In this document: positions 12,669-24,566 of the stretch, piece after piece | Layout of the letters: each line of letters opens with the position of its first letter | Position numbering within the stretch: the first letter of the stretch is position 1 | Assembly: GCF_018812025.1 (NCBI RefSeq) | Contig: NC_063045.1 | Location: forward strand, 17,409,046 to 17,473,045 | Length of the DNA stretch: 64,000 nt | Origin: Megalobrama amblycephala | Taxonomy: Eukaryota; Chordata; Actinopteri; Cypriniformes; Xenocyprididae | Direction: 5' to 3' | Translations under genes and position numbers: made by a program | The notes under the pieces: model-generated | What the model saw: the letters and a program-made list of their open reading frames with translations, nothing else | Told to the model about the DNA's origin: nothing | Database searches by the model: none

Positions 12669-13972
12669 CAGTCATGGACAAAATTGTTGGCACCCTTGAT
12701 AAATATGATCAAAGATGACTCTAAAAATAAAACCGCATTGTTTATCCTTTTGATCTTTAATTCATAAAATAAGCAAAAATCTAACCTTTCATTGAAGGAA
12801 AAGAATTGAAAGTGGGGGGAAAATAACATTATGAAATAAATGTTTTTCTTCAAAACACGTTGGCCACAATTATTGGCACCCCTAGAATTTTTTATGAGTA
12901 AAATATCTCTGAAGTATATTCCTATTCATATTTACATTTTTTTTTAGCACACCAGGGTGATCATGAACATCAAAATTGTCCAGCCATGACCTCCTGTTCC
13001 ACAGGAGTATAAACATGAGGAAAGACAAAGGCCAAAGGTAAGAAAATAGCTAAAGCACTGAAAATCCCCATTTCCACTATCAGGGCAATAATTAAGAAGT
13101 TCCAATCAACTAAAGATGTTACAAATCTGCCTGGAAGAGGATGTGTGTCTAAATCATCCTAAGGCACAGTGAGGAGGAAAGTTTGAGTGGCCAAAGACTC
13201 TCTAAGGATCACAGCTGGAGAATTGCAGAGATTAGTTGAGTCTTGACTCTCAGAAAGCCTTAAAAAAATTATCAAAAGCACCAATATCCCCACAAGTTGT
13301 TCGGGAGGGTTTCAAGAAAAATCCTCTGCTCTCATCCAGAATCAAACTCCAGCATATTCAGTTGTCAGACACGACTGGAGCTTCAAACGGGACCGGCTTC
13401 TATGTCCAGATGAAACTAAAAAAAAGAGCTTTTTGGCAGCAAACCCACCAGATGGGTTTGGTGCACACATGGATAAAAAGTGCCCCATGCCCACGGTTAA
13501 ATATACTGCTGGATCTTTAATGTTGTGGGCCTATTTTTCTGTTGGAGGTCCTGGACATCTTGTTCAGATACAGTACATGGTATCATGGATTCAAATCAAA
13601 TACCAACAGATAAAAAATCAAAACCTGACCGCTTCTGCTAGAAATCCAATAATGGGCTGTGGTTGGATCATCCATCGGGACAATGATCCAAAACAAACAT
13701 CAAAACCAGCACAAAAATGTGTCACTGAGCACAAAATGAAGCTTCTGCCATGACCATCCCAGTCCCCTGACCTGAACCCTAAAGAAAATGAGTGGAGTGA
13801 ACTGAAGAGAAGAAGCACCAACATGGAGCTGGGAATCTTAAGGATCTGTAGAGATTCTGCATGAAGGAATGGCCTCTGATCTCATCAGACGTTCTCCAAA
13901 GAGCTGTTATCTTGGCAAAAAGAATTGAATAAAAGGGTGCCAATAATTGTGGCCAACGTGTTTTGGAGAAAA
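12669..13972 (+). mobile_element. Tc1-like transposon, transposase pseudogene, right end truncated
   Basis: The left terminus CAGTCATGGACAAAATTGTT starts at 12669. An inner repeat at 12851-12881 is the exact inverse of 13935-13965 (31 nt), the inner member of the double IR/DR end structure. The outer right repeat is missing and replaced by (AAAT)n. The decayed transposase runs from about 13010 to 13880. Readable pieces include HRDNDPKQTS (second catalytic Asp region), and the SPDLNP and ENEW regions lie downstream of an in-frame TGA at 13752 where Trp is expected. Frameshifts occur around 13433. Non-functional. Confidence 0.88.
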
Positions 13973-14750
13973 AATAAATAAATAAATAAATAAAAAAAAT
14001 ATATATATAGTGTTTAAAAAATGGCATTTTTGCACTTTTAAAATGGTCCTACAGCAACATTTTGTGAGAAGTATTGACCAGTTCATGAGGAATTACATTG
14101 GAAATAGGAAAAATAAAGTGCTGATTGTGAGTTATACTGTACTATCAACTTTATGCAAATTAACAGTGCGGAAACTACCAATGGGAGTGCATAGTGAAGC
14201 TGATACCAGATATATCAGTTGAGTAGGAGCACTGTCAGTGCAAACGAACTTTAAACGTTGCTATAGTGACTATTCCTTCTAAGACAAACAGACAGACAGA
14301 GGGATAGGCAAGGCAAACAGACGGGCATATAAATATCTGTCAACAGCAGACAGCAAACTTGATTAAACTGCACATAGATATTAATACAGTCATTATTATT
14401 CAAGGAGAACAAGCCCATATGGTAATCTGAGACTCAATATGCAAACTCAAAACTCTTCACTTCCTAGACCTAGAGAATTCTGCTGCCTTTGACAAGAAAT
14501 AAAATTGCTGTAAATATTGTGTCCTAACATAAAGAAAATCAATACATAATTTGTATGTATTATATTAGTATAATTTATTATAGTAATATAATTTACTAGC
14601 GGTTAATCATTTATAATTACTAATTAAAATGGAATACATTTTTTTTTTAAATCACATTTAATTGGTCAAGGAGAAGAACCATAAAAATGTCAGAGAAGTT
14701 GAAATCCTCTGAAGCTGTATGATAGTGTTGGATAATAATTGGACCAAAAT
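13973..14750. other. no gene seen
   Basis: (AAAT)n near 13971-14008, then unique AT-rich sequence. Confidence 0.4.
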
Positions 14751-15367
14751 TTAAGGGTTAGTTCACCTCAAAATGAAAATTCTGTCATTAATTACACACC
14801 CTTATGTCATTCCACACCTGTAAGATTTTTGTTCATCTTCAGAAGACAAATGAAGATTTTTCTTAATGTCCTGTCCTGATTTCCTGTCATTGACTGCCTT
14901 TGTAACTACCACTCTGATGCTTTAAAAACTTCATAAAGAGATCATAAAACTAATCCATATGAATCGAGCAGTTTAGTCCAGATTTACACATTGGTTACGC
15001 AGCATGTTTGAGCTTCCGGAAGAGGTTTGTTCTTGGGTGTTATTCAGGTTAGGTTGAGCTTCTGCTTATGTTCGCTGATCAGTGTTTACATGCAAGTAAA
15101 AGCTAAAATTAAATCTGTTCTTCATAACAAGCGATCGAGTCTCTTCAGAAAATCTGGACCAAACCACTCAATTCATATGGATAAGTTTTATGATCTCTTT
15201 AAGTTTTTGAAGTGTCAAAGTGGTAGTTACAAAGGCAGTCAATGGAAGGAAATCTGACAGCATTCTGTCATCAAAAAGATCTTCATTTGTGTTCCGATGA
15301 TGAATGGAAATCTTAAAGGTGTGGTGAATAATTAATGACAGAATTTTCATTTTTGGGTGAACTAAGT
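14751..15367. mobile_element. fold-back element, GGGTTAGTTCACC family, copy 1
   Basis: The left end is GGGTTAGTTCACCTCAAAAT after TTAA. The right end is the inverse (TTTTTGGGTGAACTAA). The arms carry AAAATTCTGTCATTAATTA and its complement. The interior is unrelated between arms and has no transposase. Confidence 0.75.
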
Positions 15368-15840
15368 GCACTCTAAAAGTACTATATAGCACTAAAAGTG
15401 GTTCTTGGCTCGTAATCATCCATATCTTTATCTTTACCTTTGTCAAATGGTGCTATGTAAAACCCATAAGAGGTGCCATATCGCATTTTATTTCTTCAAC
15501 AAAAATGGTGCTAAACAGCACCAACAGTGGTTCTTTGGCTCGTAAAGAACCTTTAAAAGGGCTTAACAGGTTCTTTGTATGGCAGTGGTGCTATATGACA
15601 CCTTAACCACCCCAAAGAACCAGTGAAGAACCGCTGAAGATCCATACAGGGGCTTAACAGGTTCTGTATATGGTAGCAGTGCTATATAGCACCTGAGTCA
15701 TCCCAAAAAACCAGTGAAGAACTACTGAAGAACCACTGAAGCACCAAGATTTGGTGCTATACAGCACTTAAAGTGGTTCCCCTATATGGTTACGAGCCAA
15801 AGAACCACTTTTAGTACTAAATTGCATGTAAAAGAGTGAC
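15366..15840. mobile_element. inverted-repeat MITE abutting the previous element
   Basis: Left GCACTAAAAGTGGTTCTTGG and right CCAAAGAACCACTTTTAGTA are inverse copies, with further internal copies of GGTGCTATATAGCAC and AAGAACC. The end overlaps the fold-back element before it, so one inserted at or beside the other's end. Confidence 0.65.
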
Positions 15841-17029
15841 TGGCACAATCTTCAAAACTGTTACTTAAATATAATGTTACTTAATTAAAATAAAATATTC
15901 ATTAAATTAAATAAGTAAATCATAATATATATACACTATAAGTAATAAATAACTTAAAAAAATGTAATTAAAATATTAGATCTTCACAAAAATCTTCAAA
16001 AAAGTCATAAATTTGGGTGAGCTATCCCTTTAAAAAGTGAAGGGATTCATTATTGCAGTAGGAATGAAAAAGCACTTTAACTTGGAGTCATTTTAATGTG
16101 ATTTTAATGATAATAAGCCAACAGTGTTCACTTAATGGTGAAAGGTTTGCCTAAGAGCAATATTAGAGGTGACAAATTAATTGGGGTCAGGTTGATATAC
16201 TTACAGGTTACGTGTTCAAAATGTAGCAATTATTATAAAGACATTTTACAACACCATTAAGAAAGCCACCAAAGATGTCTATCAATAAACTGGCTAAATA
16301 AATGTGAACCGACCCATCATTTATAAATAAACACTGAGCAATAAAACTGAAGCATTAGCCTTAATTCAAAAAACAAGCATAATTAAAAATTACTTCAAGC
16401 TCCAAATCCAATTATCACTCAGGCATTGTGGGAAAACCGGCCAGGAGTTGTTTGTTCCTGCAATAATTCAGTCAATACTCATCTGATTATAATGAATCAT
16501 CCTAGAGATAAATGATAAATCGCTAAAATAAGCACATTTTGGCCCTCGACAGCTACCAGGTCTGAGAGATTCAACAAACACAAACACGACACCGTCCTGT
16601 CAGTTTACAAGGACATTAGCGCAAACCTCTCTCTCATCGATTCTGCTCTCCTGCCAGCGTAAACAGCCGATCAATGGTGGGTTATGAATGTGCTATTTAT
16701 CAGATTAAGCCTAAAGGGAGTTTTAGGATGATAATATCTATCACTTTTGTCTCAAACCCCCTCGAGACGGATTATGGCTCTTCACTTAGTATGTACTGCA
16801 TAACAATACAACAATACAGGGAGCCTGAAAAGAACTCGTGGTTCAAGCAGCAGAAACAAACAAGTGGAGGGTCTCAACTAGTGGTTACCTAGTGGTTTAG
16901 GCTGGAAATGCAAAGGTCAGATGGTTTGATTATAATATAATAATATATAATATAATAATATAATATAATATAATATACAAGAAAAACTATTTAAATAAAT
17001 AATTTAAACTATTCAAATAAATAATAAGC
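15841..17029. other. no gene seen; 16400-16900 is TE-free and complex
   Basis: AT-rich to about 16380, then a GC-balanced non-repetitive stretch to 16900 with TAATTCAGTC and GATTATAATGAATC words. No exon evidence. Confidence 0.35.
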
Positions 17030-17456
17030 ATGGCAGATTTAAAGTAAAAAAGAAGATAAATAAAATAAAATAGCATACAAGTGAATGACATTAAATTGTT
17101 ATGAATATACTAAATAAATAACATTAAGTGAGTACATACGACACATTAAAAAAATAAATAAATAAGAAAAATATATAAAATAAATTAAAAATAGTATAAA
17201 AGTCCAGTATAGAGGTCCACCGTAAAATGTAAAAAAAAAAAAAACCTAAAGAAATAAACAAACAAACAGTTGCATGACACATGAAATTAAAAAAAGGTAA
17301 AAAGTTAAATAAAACGGTATACAAGAGCATAACATTAAATTGCAATACAAACATTATGAGTGAAAAAAACATCATAAAATAAAATAAGGTAAAAGAAAAA
17401 TAACTAAATTAAATAGTATACAAGTCCATGACACTAACTAACTAACTAGATCCTAT
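17030..17456. repeat. degenerate AT-rich tandem repeat (left part)
   Basis: Units of about 120-140 bp contain ATAGTATACAAGTCCATGAC, CATTAAATTG and ACGACACATTAAA words. The same words resume at 19064-19131 and 20150-20640, so one array was split. Confidence 0.65.
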
Positions 17457-19063
17457 TTCAAACAACTGTGACAGTATAACAGACCTATTTTGGTGGACCT
17501 AGCAGCAGTCACTGCGGAGACGAAATCGCGCCTGCCTGGAGACGGACCTGGAGGGACGTTCAAGGAGTATGTGGACTGGGTACTCCTCGACAACAGTTCC
17601 CCCTTCACCATCTGTGAGAACGAGGAGGAAAACAACGCACCAGCCATGATACCAGTGCCAGTAATGAAAACTGAGCCAAAGATCATCCCGAAACCTGAGC
17701 CCTACGAATCGTCTGACCAGATGTGTGAACTGGCAGCTATGTGGGAATACTGGTGGAGTTTGAAGGGATGAAGAGGAGCCCTACCCCCTCTACTGAGGCT
17801 GAGGAAGGTGAGCTGATCATTTGGGAGAGCGATTGTATCCTGCCTGTTTCGTCACCCTGCACCAAATTATTGATGTCTGTGTTCCTCCCACTCCCACTGA
17901 GTCGGCCAATGGAGCCGTGAAATGTCTGCCTGTTCCTCTTCGACCAAGAGGGTCATTCCTAAAAAGTCTGTCTGTCCTGTATCGGCCAAGGAGGCTGTTC
18001 CTGAAATGTCTGCCTGTTCTGCGTCGACCAAGAGGGTCATTCCTGAGAAATCTGGCTGTCCTGTATTGGATAGGAAAGCCATTTTGTGAACCCCTGCCTT
18101 CACTGCCCAGTGCCTCTCATCAGAACTGCGTCTCATGCTCGGTGTACTATAAATTTGCCTCAGGCTGTGTTCATCAGTCCATCTGTGGATAGTCGACCCC
18201 TTTGCTCCACCTAGAACCTCTGTTCCTGTCAGTCCACCTTGGCCTGTCAACCAGTCGGCTCCACTGTGGCTCCTCATCCCCTCAGTTCCACCTGGGACCG
18301 TTGTCCCTCTGGCTCTGCCTCAGTCATTACTCTGCCTGCACCACAGACTTACAGTCCATCGTCTGTGCCTCGTCCCTCCACCCCTTCAGCTTCCTCCCTC
18401 TGGCTCCACCTCAGTCCTCCGCCACCCTGGCTCCACCTCGGTTGCTCGTCGCTGCGACTCCGCCCTGCTTTCCAGGACCTTCTGTCGTCCGGTCCCTTCG
18501 GTTCTTTGCCTCCGCCTGGGTCTTCACCACCAGCAGCTCCGTATCCATCTGTCTTCCCCCTGGTTTCTCCTGCTAAAGCTCCACCATGGCTCCTCCCTCC
18601 CTCGACTCCCCTGTGGGCCTGCATCCTGGCAATTCTGCTGGGGGCTTCTCCTGCCTCTGTCTCAGCCCTGGATTCTCCCGCCGTTTTCTCCACCCTGGCT
18701 GCTCATATGATCTCTGCCCTGGCTCCTGTCATGTGTTCCTGCACCACATCTTCCATTATGGGTATCTGTGTTGGTTTCTGTTATGGATGGGTTTTGTTCC
18801 TGTGTAGTTCGGTTTCATTAGTTTTCAGTTAGTTTTTACCGTTTGCATCTGTTATTCATTTTGTTAATTGGTTTGTTCTTTTATTTAATCTCCATGTTTC
18901 TTTCTGTTCATTGTCCGTTATTATCTTGTTAGGTTGTTCCATTCATGTTTTCAGTGTCCTGAGCTCTTAATAAATTTAATAAATAATTTAGTAAATAAAC
19001 TTAAAACTGCTGCATTTAGATCCTTTTACTCATTGTTTATTTCAACCTACTGTGACAAATAAC
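17457..19063 (+). mobile_element. retroelement-like relic with degraded Pro/Ser-rich polyprotein
   Basis: A remnant ORF 17490-17771 (acidic, with KTEPKIIPKPEPYESS) leads into a long Pro/Ser/Leu-rich reading frame broken by many stops (best remaining piece 18239-18832). The composition resembles the repeat-derived gag-like Pro-rich frames common in fish genomes. I infer this from style, not from a confirmed domain. TTTCAAACAACTGTGACAG at the left and TTTCAACCTACTGTGACA at the right are similar direct repeats. The block interrupts an AT-rich tandem array. Non-functional. Confidence 0.45.
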
Positions 19064-19904
19064 AGTAAGTTTATGCCACATTAAAATAAAAAAGGGAAAT
19101 AAATTAAAATAAAATAGTATACAAGAGAATGACCTGGCTGCCAGATGTGTGGAATAGCGAATTTGTTGCAGTGCCAGGTTATGCTTTGTAAAGTAGAGCC
19201 CACATAAAGAATTATGATGCTATCGTTTCTTTATATAGGCTATATAAATACAGTACCTGTGAAACTACCCAAATATTGCTAAAATAGGAAACGGCTTGAT
19301 ATATATTTATAAAACTCAGAGATAAAACCACAGTGATGATATATTCTGATGTTCAACTGAAGGAGCCCAGCAGGTCAGACATGTCCGGTAAGCTTGTTAG
19401 AGGATCAGCAAGGTAATATAAGCATGTCATGGGGGCGTATAGTGAGACTTTGTGTTCAGTTTCTGTTTGTGTACAGCAGCCTCGTTATGCAGTGCTACTG
19501 CTAGAGATGACAGGCTGTACAGGTAAAAGCAATAGTGTTTGTCACAGCAATACTGTCATGGGCAAAAGTACAGAGCCTGGATCCAACATGCAAAAATCTT
19601 AAAACATTCATTGGTAAACACATCATCTGAATGTGGTACTAATTCTGAAACAGATGAAACAAATACTCAGGTCATTCACCTGTTTCTTTTAACTTAATGA
19701 CAGTTCAGAGAAAAGTGACATGCACTAATGTGCAGGAAATACAGTAATACATCAATGTCATAATTTTGCACGTCAGTGAGTAGAAGCTGAACAGCACAGG
19801 GAAGGTAATTATTGAGCTTAACAGATTTTCATCTGATTCAAACTCAAAACAGTCTGTTACCAAACGTCAACGAGAATCCATCCTATAAACAAGAAGAAAA
19901 CAAA

Positions 19905-19908
<4 letters not shown>
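19064..19908. other. resumed AT-rich repeat then unique sequence, no gene seen
   Basis: 19064-19131 repeats the ATAGTATACAAG word of the array at 17030. The remainder is unique with short ORFs only. Confidence 0.4.
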
Positions 19909-19994
<86 letters not shown>

Positions 19995-19998
19995 TATA
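19909..19998. repeat. poly-A / (TA)n / (CA)n compound tract
   Basis: Poly-A of about 28, then (TA)n, (CA)n and TATATG. Confidence 0.93.
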
Positions 19999-20149
19999 TG
20001 TATATGTTTGTTTGTAAATCACCCCATTGAAGTAAATGGGAACCTTTATGCACAAAAATTTGCACAAAAAACTAACAAACAAACAAACAAACAAAAAACT
20101 CATGTTTCATGAATAAGGCCCAATGGCAACAACTATTTCATTATTTACT

Positions 20150-20640
20150 TCTCTATTTTAAAAATGTAGCACATGGTTAAACTGGATTGTGAATGGTTAA
20201 AGTTAAAAATGAATAAATAAACAGTATGTATGTGCATATGACACATTAAGATAAAATAAGAAAAACAAAACAAAATAATATATAGTGCATAACAATAAAC
20301 TGCAATAGATAAATAAATAAATAACAGTATGTACAAACATGACACATTAAAGTACATTAAAAAATACATCAAAATACATCATGACACATTAAAAAATACA
20401 TCAAAATAAAATACAAAAAATAAAACATTAAAATAAAATAGTATAAAAGTCCATGACATTAAATTACAACAAATAAATAAATAAATATAACTTACATCCT
20501 AACAGCAAACATAACTAACAGTATAAGTTCATTGATACATAAAAAAATAAAATAAATAAAAATAACTGTAAATTACAGCATATAAGTGCATATGACATTA
20601 ACATTAAATTATTATATTAAATTAAATTAAAGAGGTCCAT
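20150..20640. repeat. degenerate AT-rich tandem repeat (right part)
   Basis: Recurring ATGACACATTAAA, AATAAAATAGTATA and CATTAAATTAC words with AAAT runs, matching the 17030-17456 array. Confidence 0.65.
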
Positions 20641-21361
20641 GCCAATATGTTGCTCAAACCAACTAACAAACTAAACAGAGTGTCTGACATCAATAAAATA
20701 ACAAAATAAAATTATTAAAATGACTTTTTTTTACTGTAAATTTCGATGTTGCAAAATATTTTAATAAATATTTTATTACTCAAATGACATGTGAAAAATT
20801 TACTACCCTCCTAACTAGTGATTCCTACAAGATGTGCCTTTTTTGCTTTGAGATATTCCCTCAAGTATTGTTTTGTCATTTGGCACGAGTGTGCGCTGCA
20901 GACGTCGTTGGGAATCTATAACGGAGTCTATTAAGTGTTTATAGGATTTATAGCCCCTTGGTTTATAGTCAATAGAGCTGTGTCTTTATTAGTCAGGCTG
21001 AATTGTTGTTTTGGCCTCTGCTTCGTGAAAGACTTACGACAGGAAAACCACCAAACCGCATTCAGAGAGCAGTGCGTGGAATTGTCAAGCCATTTTAACT
21101 TGCTGGATACAGACTCACCTACTCGCATAAAAATCATTTGAAGTTATAAAATGCATGTTAGGTTTTTGCTCTCTAATTTCCATTATACGAAACTTGCAGA
21201 ATATTGAATCTCAAACACGTCTATAAATTTTGTCTAAATAAAGATTGAAATTTGCTCCATGTGATCTGCTACATTGTGCTGATGTGGAGTCAATAATCAA
21301 TGTTAATTTTGTGACTTTCCACAGACAAGTGTTTTGGTCATTTTGGTTTCACAGACAAGAC
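20641..21361. other. no gene seen
   Basis: 20880-21160 is complex with two mirror ORFs (one per strand, about 68 codons) lacking protein features. The rest is AT-rich. Confidence 0.4.
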
Positions 21362-21992
21362 TTAAAGGGTTAGTTCACCTAAACATGAAAATAATGTCAT
21401 TTATTTCTCACCCGCATGTCGATCTACACCCGTAAGACCTTCGTTCATCTTCGGAACATAAAGATATTTTTGATGAAATCCGATGGCTCAGTGAGGCCTC
21501 CATTGCCAGCAATGTCACTGAACCTCTCAAGATCCAGAAAGGTACTAAAGACATATTTAAAACAGTTCATGTGAGTACAGTGGTTCAACATTAATATTAT
21601 AAAGCGACGAGAATTTTGTTTTGAATCAGTGGTTCGGAGCGCCAAAGTCACGTGATTTCAGTAAATGAGGCTTTGTTTACGCAATCCGAACCACTGATTC
21701 GAAACAAAAGATTCATAAAGCTTCATGAAGCAGTGTTTTGAAACTGGCCATCACTAGATATTATTGAAAAGTCGTTATTTTGTTTTTTTTGGGGCACAAT
21801 AAGTATTCTCGTCGCTTTATTATATTAAGGTAGAACCACTGTACTCACATGAACTGTTTCAAACATGTCTTTAGTACCTTTCTGGATCTTGAGAGGTTCA
21901 GTGACATCAGATTTCATCAAAAAAATCTTAATTTGTGTTCCGAAGATGAATGAAGGTCTTACGGGTGTAGAACGACATGAGGGTAATGAGGC
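21362..21992. mobile_element. fold-back element, GGGTTAGTTCACC family, copy 2
   Basis: TTAA at 21362 then AGGGTTAGTTCACC. The arms CACCCGTAAGACCTTCGTTC and GAATGAAGGTCTTACGGGTG are inverse, and a second inner palindrome surrounds TCCGAACCACTGATTCGA. The far right terminus (GTGAACTAACCC) is missing. Confidence 0.75.
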
Positions 21993-22189
21993 TTTTTTAA
22001 CTGAAAGCAACTTGCACTAAAATATGTCAGTGCCATTGTTTTGTCTCAAGATGCACACCCATAATGTTTTTTGTTTTTTTTTCCCTAGGCTACGTTTATA
22101 AAAGCTACTTTAAATGTCCTAATTAAACTAAGGTCTAATCCTGGCTTAATCTATGCCCTGTCTGTGAATCCAGGCCTAAGTAGGGGGGA

Positions 22190-23640
22190 AAAAAAGTGTA
22201 AAAATGAAACATTTTCCAAAAATGTTGTTTGCGCAATCCAACATTCTGTCTTCAGTCTAAAAATGTGTGTCTGACAACATGAACTATGATAAAACTATCA
22301 TAAAAGTACATAAATGTGCCATATTTCGAACTATTTGAAAGTCTTAAATTTCATTAGTTTAAGACTTGAATGAATTATAAATTATAAATGATAAATTACA
22401 GTGACTCTCTTGAATCTACACATTTGAACTGGCATGTAATGTTAATACGAGAAGTATGGCATTCATAGGTTGAATTTTTTTTTTTTTTTTAATGTAAAAA
22501 TCAAAACACTTTCCAAAAACGTTATTTGCGCAATCTAATTACAATCCAAAGTATGACAACACAAAATACGATAAAACTATCGTAAAACTACATTCCGCTA
22601 TATTTTGAGCTGAAAGTCTTAAGTTTCATCAATTGGCAATTATAAATTACACACCGATTCTCGATTTTACAAATTTGAAGTAGCATGTAACATTAAAGGT
22701 TAAGTATGTAATATTTGAGAGTTGGCAGTTGAAATGGGTACTGTGGTCCAAATTCAAAATATTTGTGAGGTGTCGAAATACTATTTGGTAAATTGGCAGT
22801 GGGTGGGACCAAAACAAAAACAGACATTCCGACATGAAGCGCATGTTTCAAAGTAAAATAACAGGTTGTTGTGTTGTTTTTCAGAGAAACGAGTATGTGA
22901 ACTTAGCATGTTTCCTAAATATCTGCAAACTTATTGTGGTATTTTTATGCTTAAAAGTACAGTCAAAAAATTCCACACAGCTCCTTTAACACTAAGTACG
23001 GCATTTATTAAAAAAGATGTGTATGACAACATAAACTATGATAAAACTATCGTAAATCTAATGCAGTCTGTACAAAGTGTGCGCTATATTTCAAGCTGAA
23101 AGTTTTATATATTTTGTTAGTTATGAATTATATATTACAGTGATTCTCTGGAATCTATACATTTAAACTGGTATGTAACACTAACACTATAAGTATGGCA
23201 TTCGTAGGTTGATTTAAAAAAGTAAAAAAAAAAAAGTAAAAAAAAAGAAACACTTTCCAAAAATGTTGTTTGCGAAATCCAACATTCTATCTTCAGTCTA
23301 AAAACGAATGTATACAACAATTTAAACTACGATAAAAATATTGTAAGTGTACAATAAATACAGTCTGTACAAAGTGTGCGCTATATTTCGAGCTGAAAGT
23401 CTTAAATTTATAAATTTCTACACATTTGAACTGACATGTAACATTAACACTAAGTATGGCATTCATAGGTTGATTAAAAAAAGAAACACTTTTCAAAAAT
23501 GTTGTTTGCACAATCAAAAATTCTTTCTTCAGTTTTAAAAAAAATGCGTACGACAACATAAACTACGAAAAAAAAAAATCTTTTATGATAAAAGTCCATA
23601 TAATCCATATAAATGAGTATACTTGAGCGGAAAGTTTTAG
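22190..23640. repeat. degenerate satellite, unit ~240-290 bp
   Basis: CACTTTCCAAAAATGTTGTT (or close variants) recurs at about 22209, 22505, 23251 and 23485, each followed by CAATCCAACATTCT-like sequence and by GACAACATAAACTATGATAA and AAGTATGGCATTCATAGGTT words. A partial unit near 22990 fills the gap. Units are considerably diverged. No coding function. Confidence 0.75.
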
Positions 23641-24548
23641 TTTTATCAATTACTCAATTACAGAAAGCTATTATATGACTTGGAATATTGTGCAAAACTC
23701 ATATGGACCAGTTTTTTAGTGCATTTTATGGAGCTTGACAGCCATGGAGTTGTTACATGAGAGTGGCGTGAATATTGTTCAAAAGTTTTTGTTCCACAGT
23801 CAAAAATAACAACATACAGGTTTGGAATGACATGAAATTGAATATATAATAACAGAAATGGAATTTTTGGCGGACCAATTCTTTGATGTTAATGATGACA
23901 TTTGAACACTTACGAAACAAAATGTGTATCTGAGCGCATTAACGGCATCAACGAGTGTGTTTGTGCGCATTTGTGTCTGTGCAGAAGTAGTGACAGTACT
24001 GATCTGAATTTAAAAGACCCCCTGTTGTTCTTCACCGAAGTTAAAAGCATCACATCAGAGCGCTTTCGCCTTTGGGAATCATCAGGCCTATAGGTGCTTC
24101 ATACGACTTCCAACCACGCCGTCTCTCCTGCAAACATCTGCTTTCATTTCATCACTTCGATATTTATGGCATATCTGACAGCGAAAGGTATCAGACCATA
24201 GAAAGGGATGTTATCAAGTGTAATCGAATGCGTCAGAATGGTGTGCGAGTGTGGGAGTCAAGTGTAAATGCAGGTATGGAAGTAGGACTGTGCGTCCTTT
24301 GATTTTTGCAGCTCTTGTAGTCTCGGGCCTGCTTTGCTTTCTACACATTTTATTCTATACATTCAGAAGAGGGCAAAACAAGGGCAGAAATGCTTTCAAG
24401 GGAGCTTGACAACAACAAATGTGCTCTGATAAACACTGGTCTCAATCCCTGTCATCAATGACAAGCCCAAATTGCCACACTGAAAACAACAAATTCAAGT
24501 TCAATATGTAAGGTGCAACAGTGACACTTTTGTGACTCCAAAGTCATT
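23641..24548. other. no gene seen; 23900-24320 TE-free and complex
   Basis: 23690-23860 resembles a degraded arm of the TTAA fold-back elements (CAAAAATAACAACATACAGG). 23900-24320 is GC-balanced with short ORFs lacking features. Confidence 0.35.
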
Positions 24549-24566
24549 TGGCGCCCAACGCGGGGC
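24549..24566 (+). other. tRNA-Lys primer-binding-site-like 18-mer
   Basis: TGGCGCCCAACGCGGGGC differs by one base from the complement of the 3' end of vertebrate tRNA-Lys including CCA. It is preceded by CA and a 2-bp spacer, as after an LTR. No LTR pair, gag or pol frame was recognised around it, so at best it is a deeply eroded LTR element. Confidence 0.35.

Noticed and set aside
18349..18693. 114-codon Gly/Glu-rich minus-strand ORF
   Set aside because: It is the antisense of the Pro/Ser-rich retroelement-like frame, with no independent signal.
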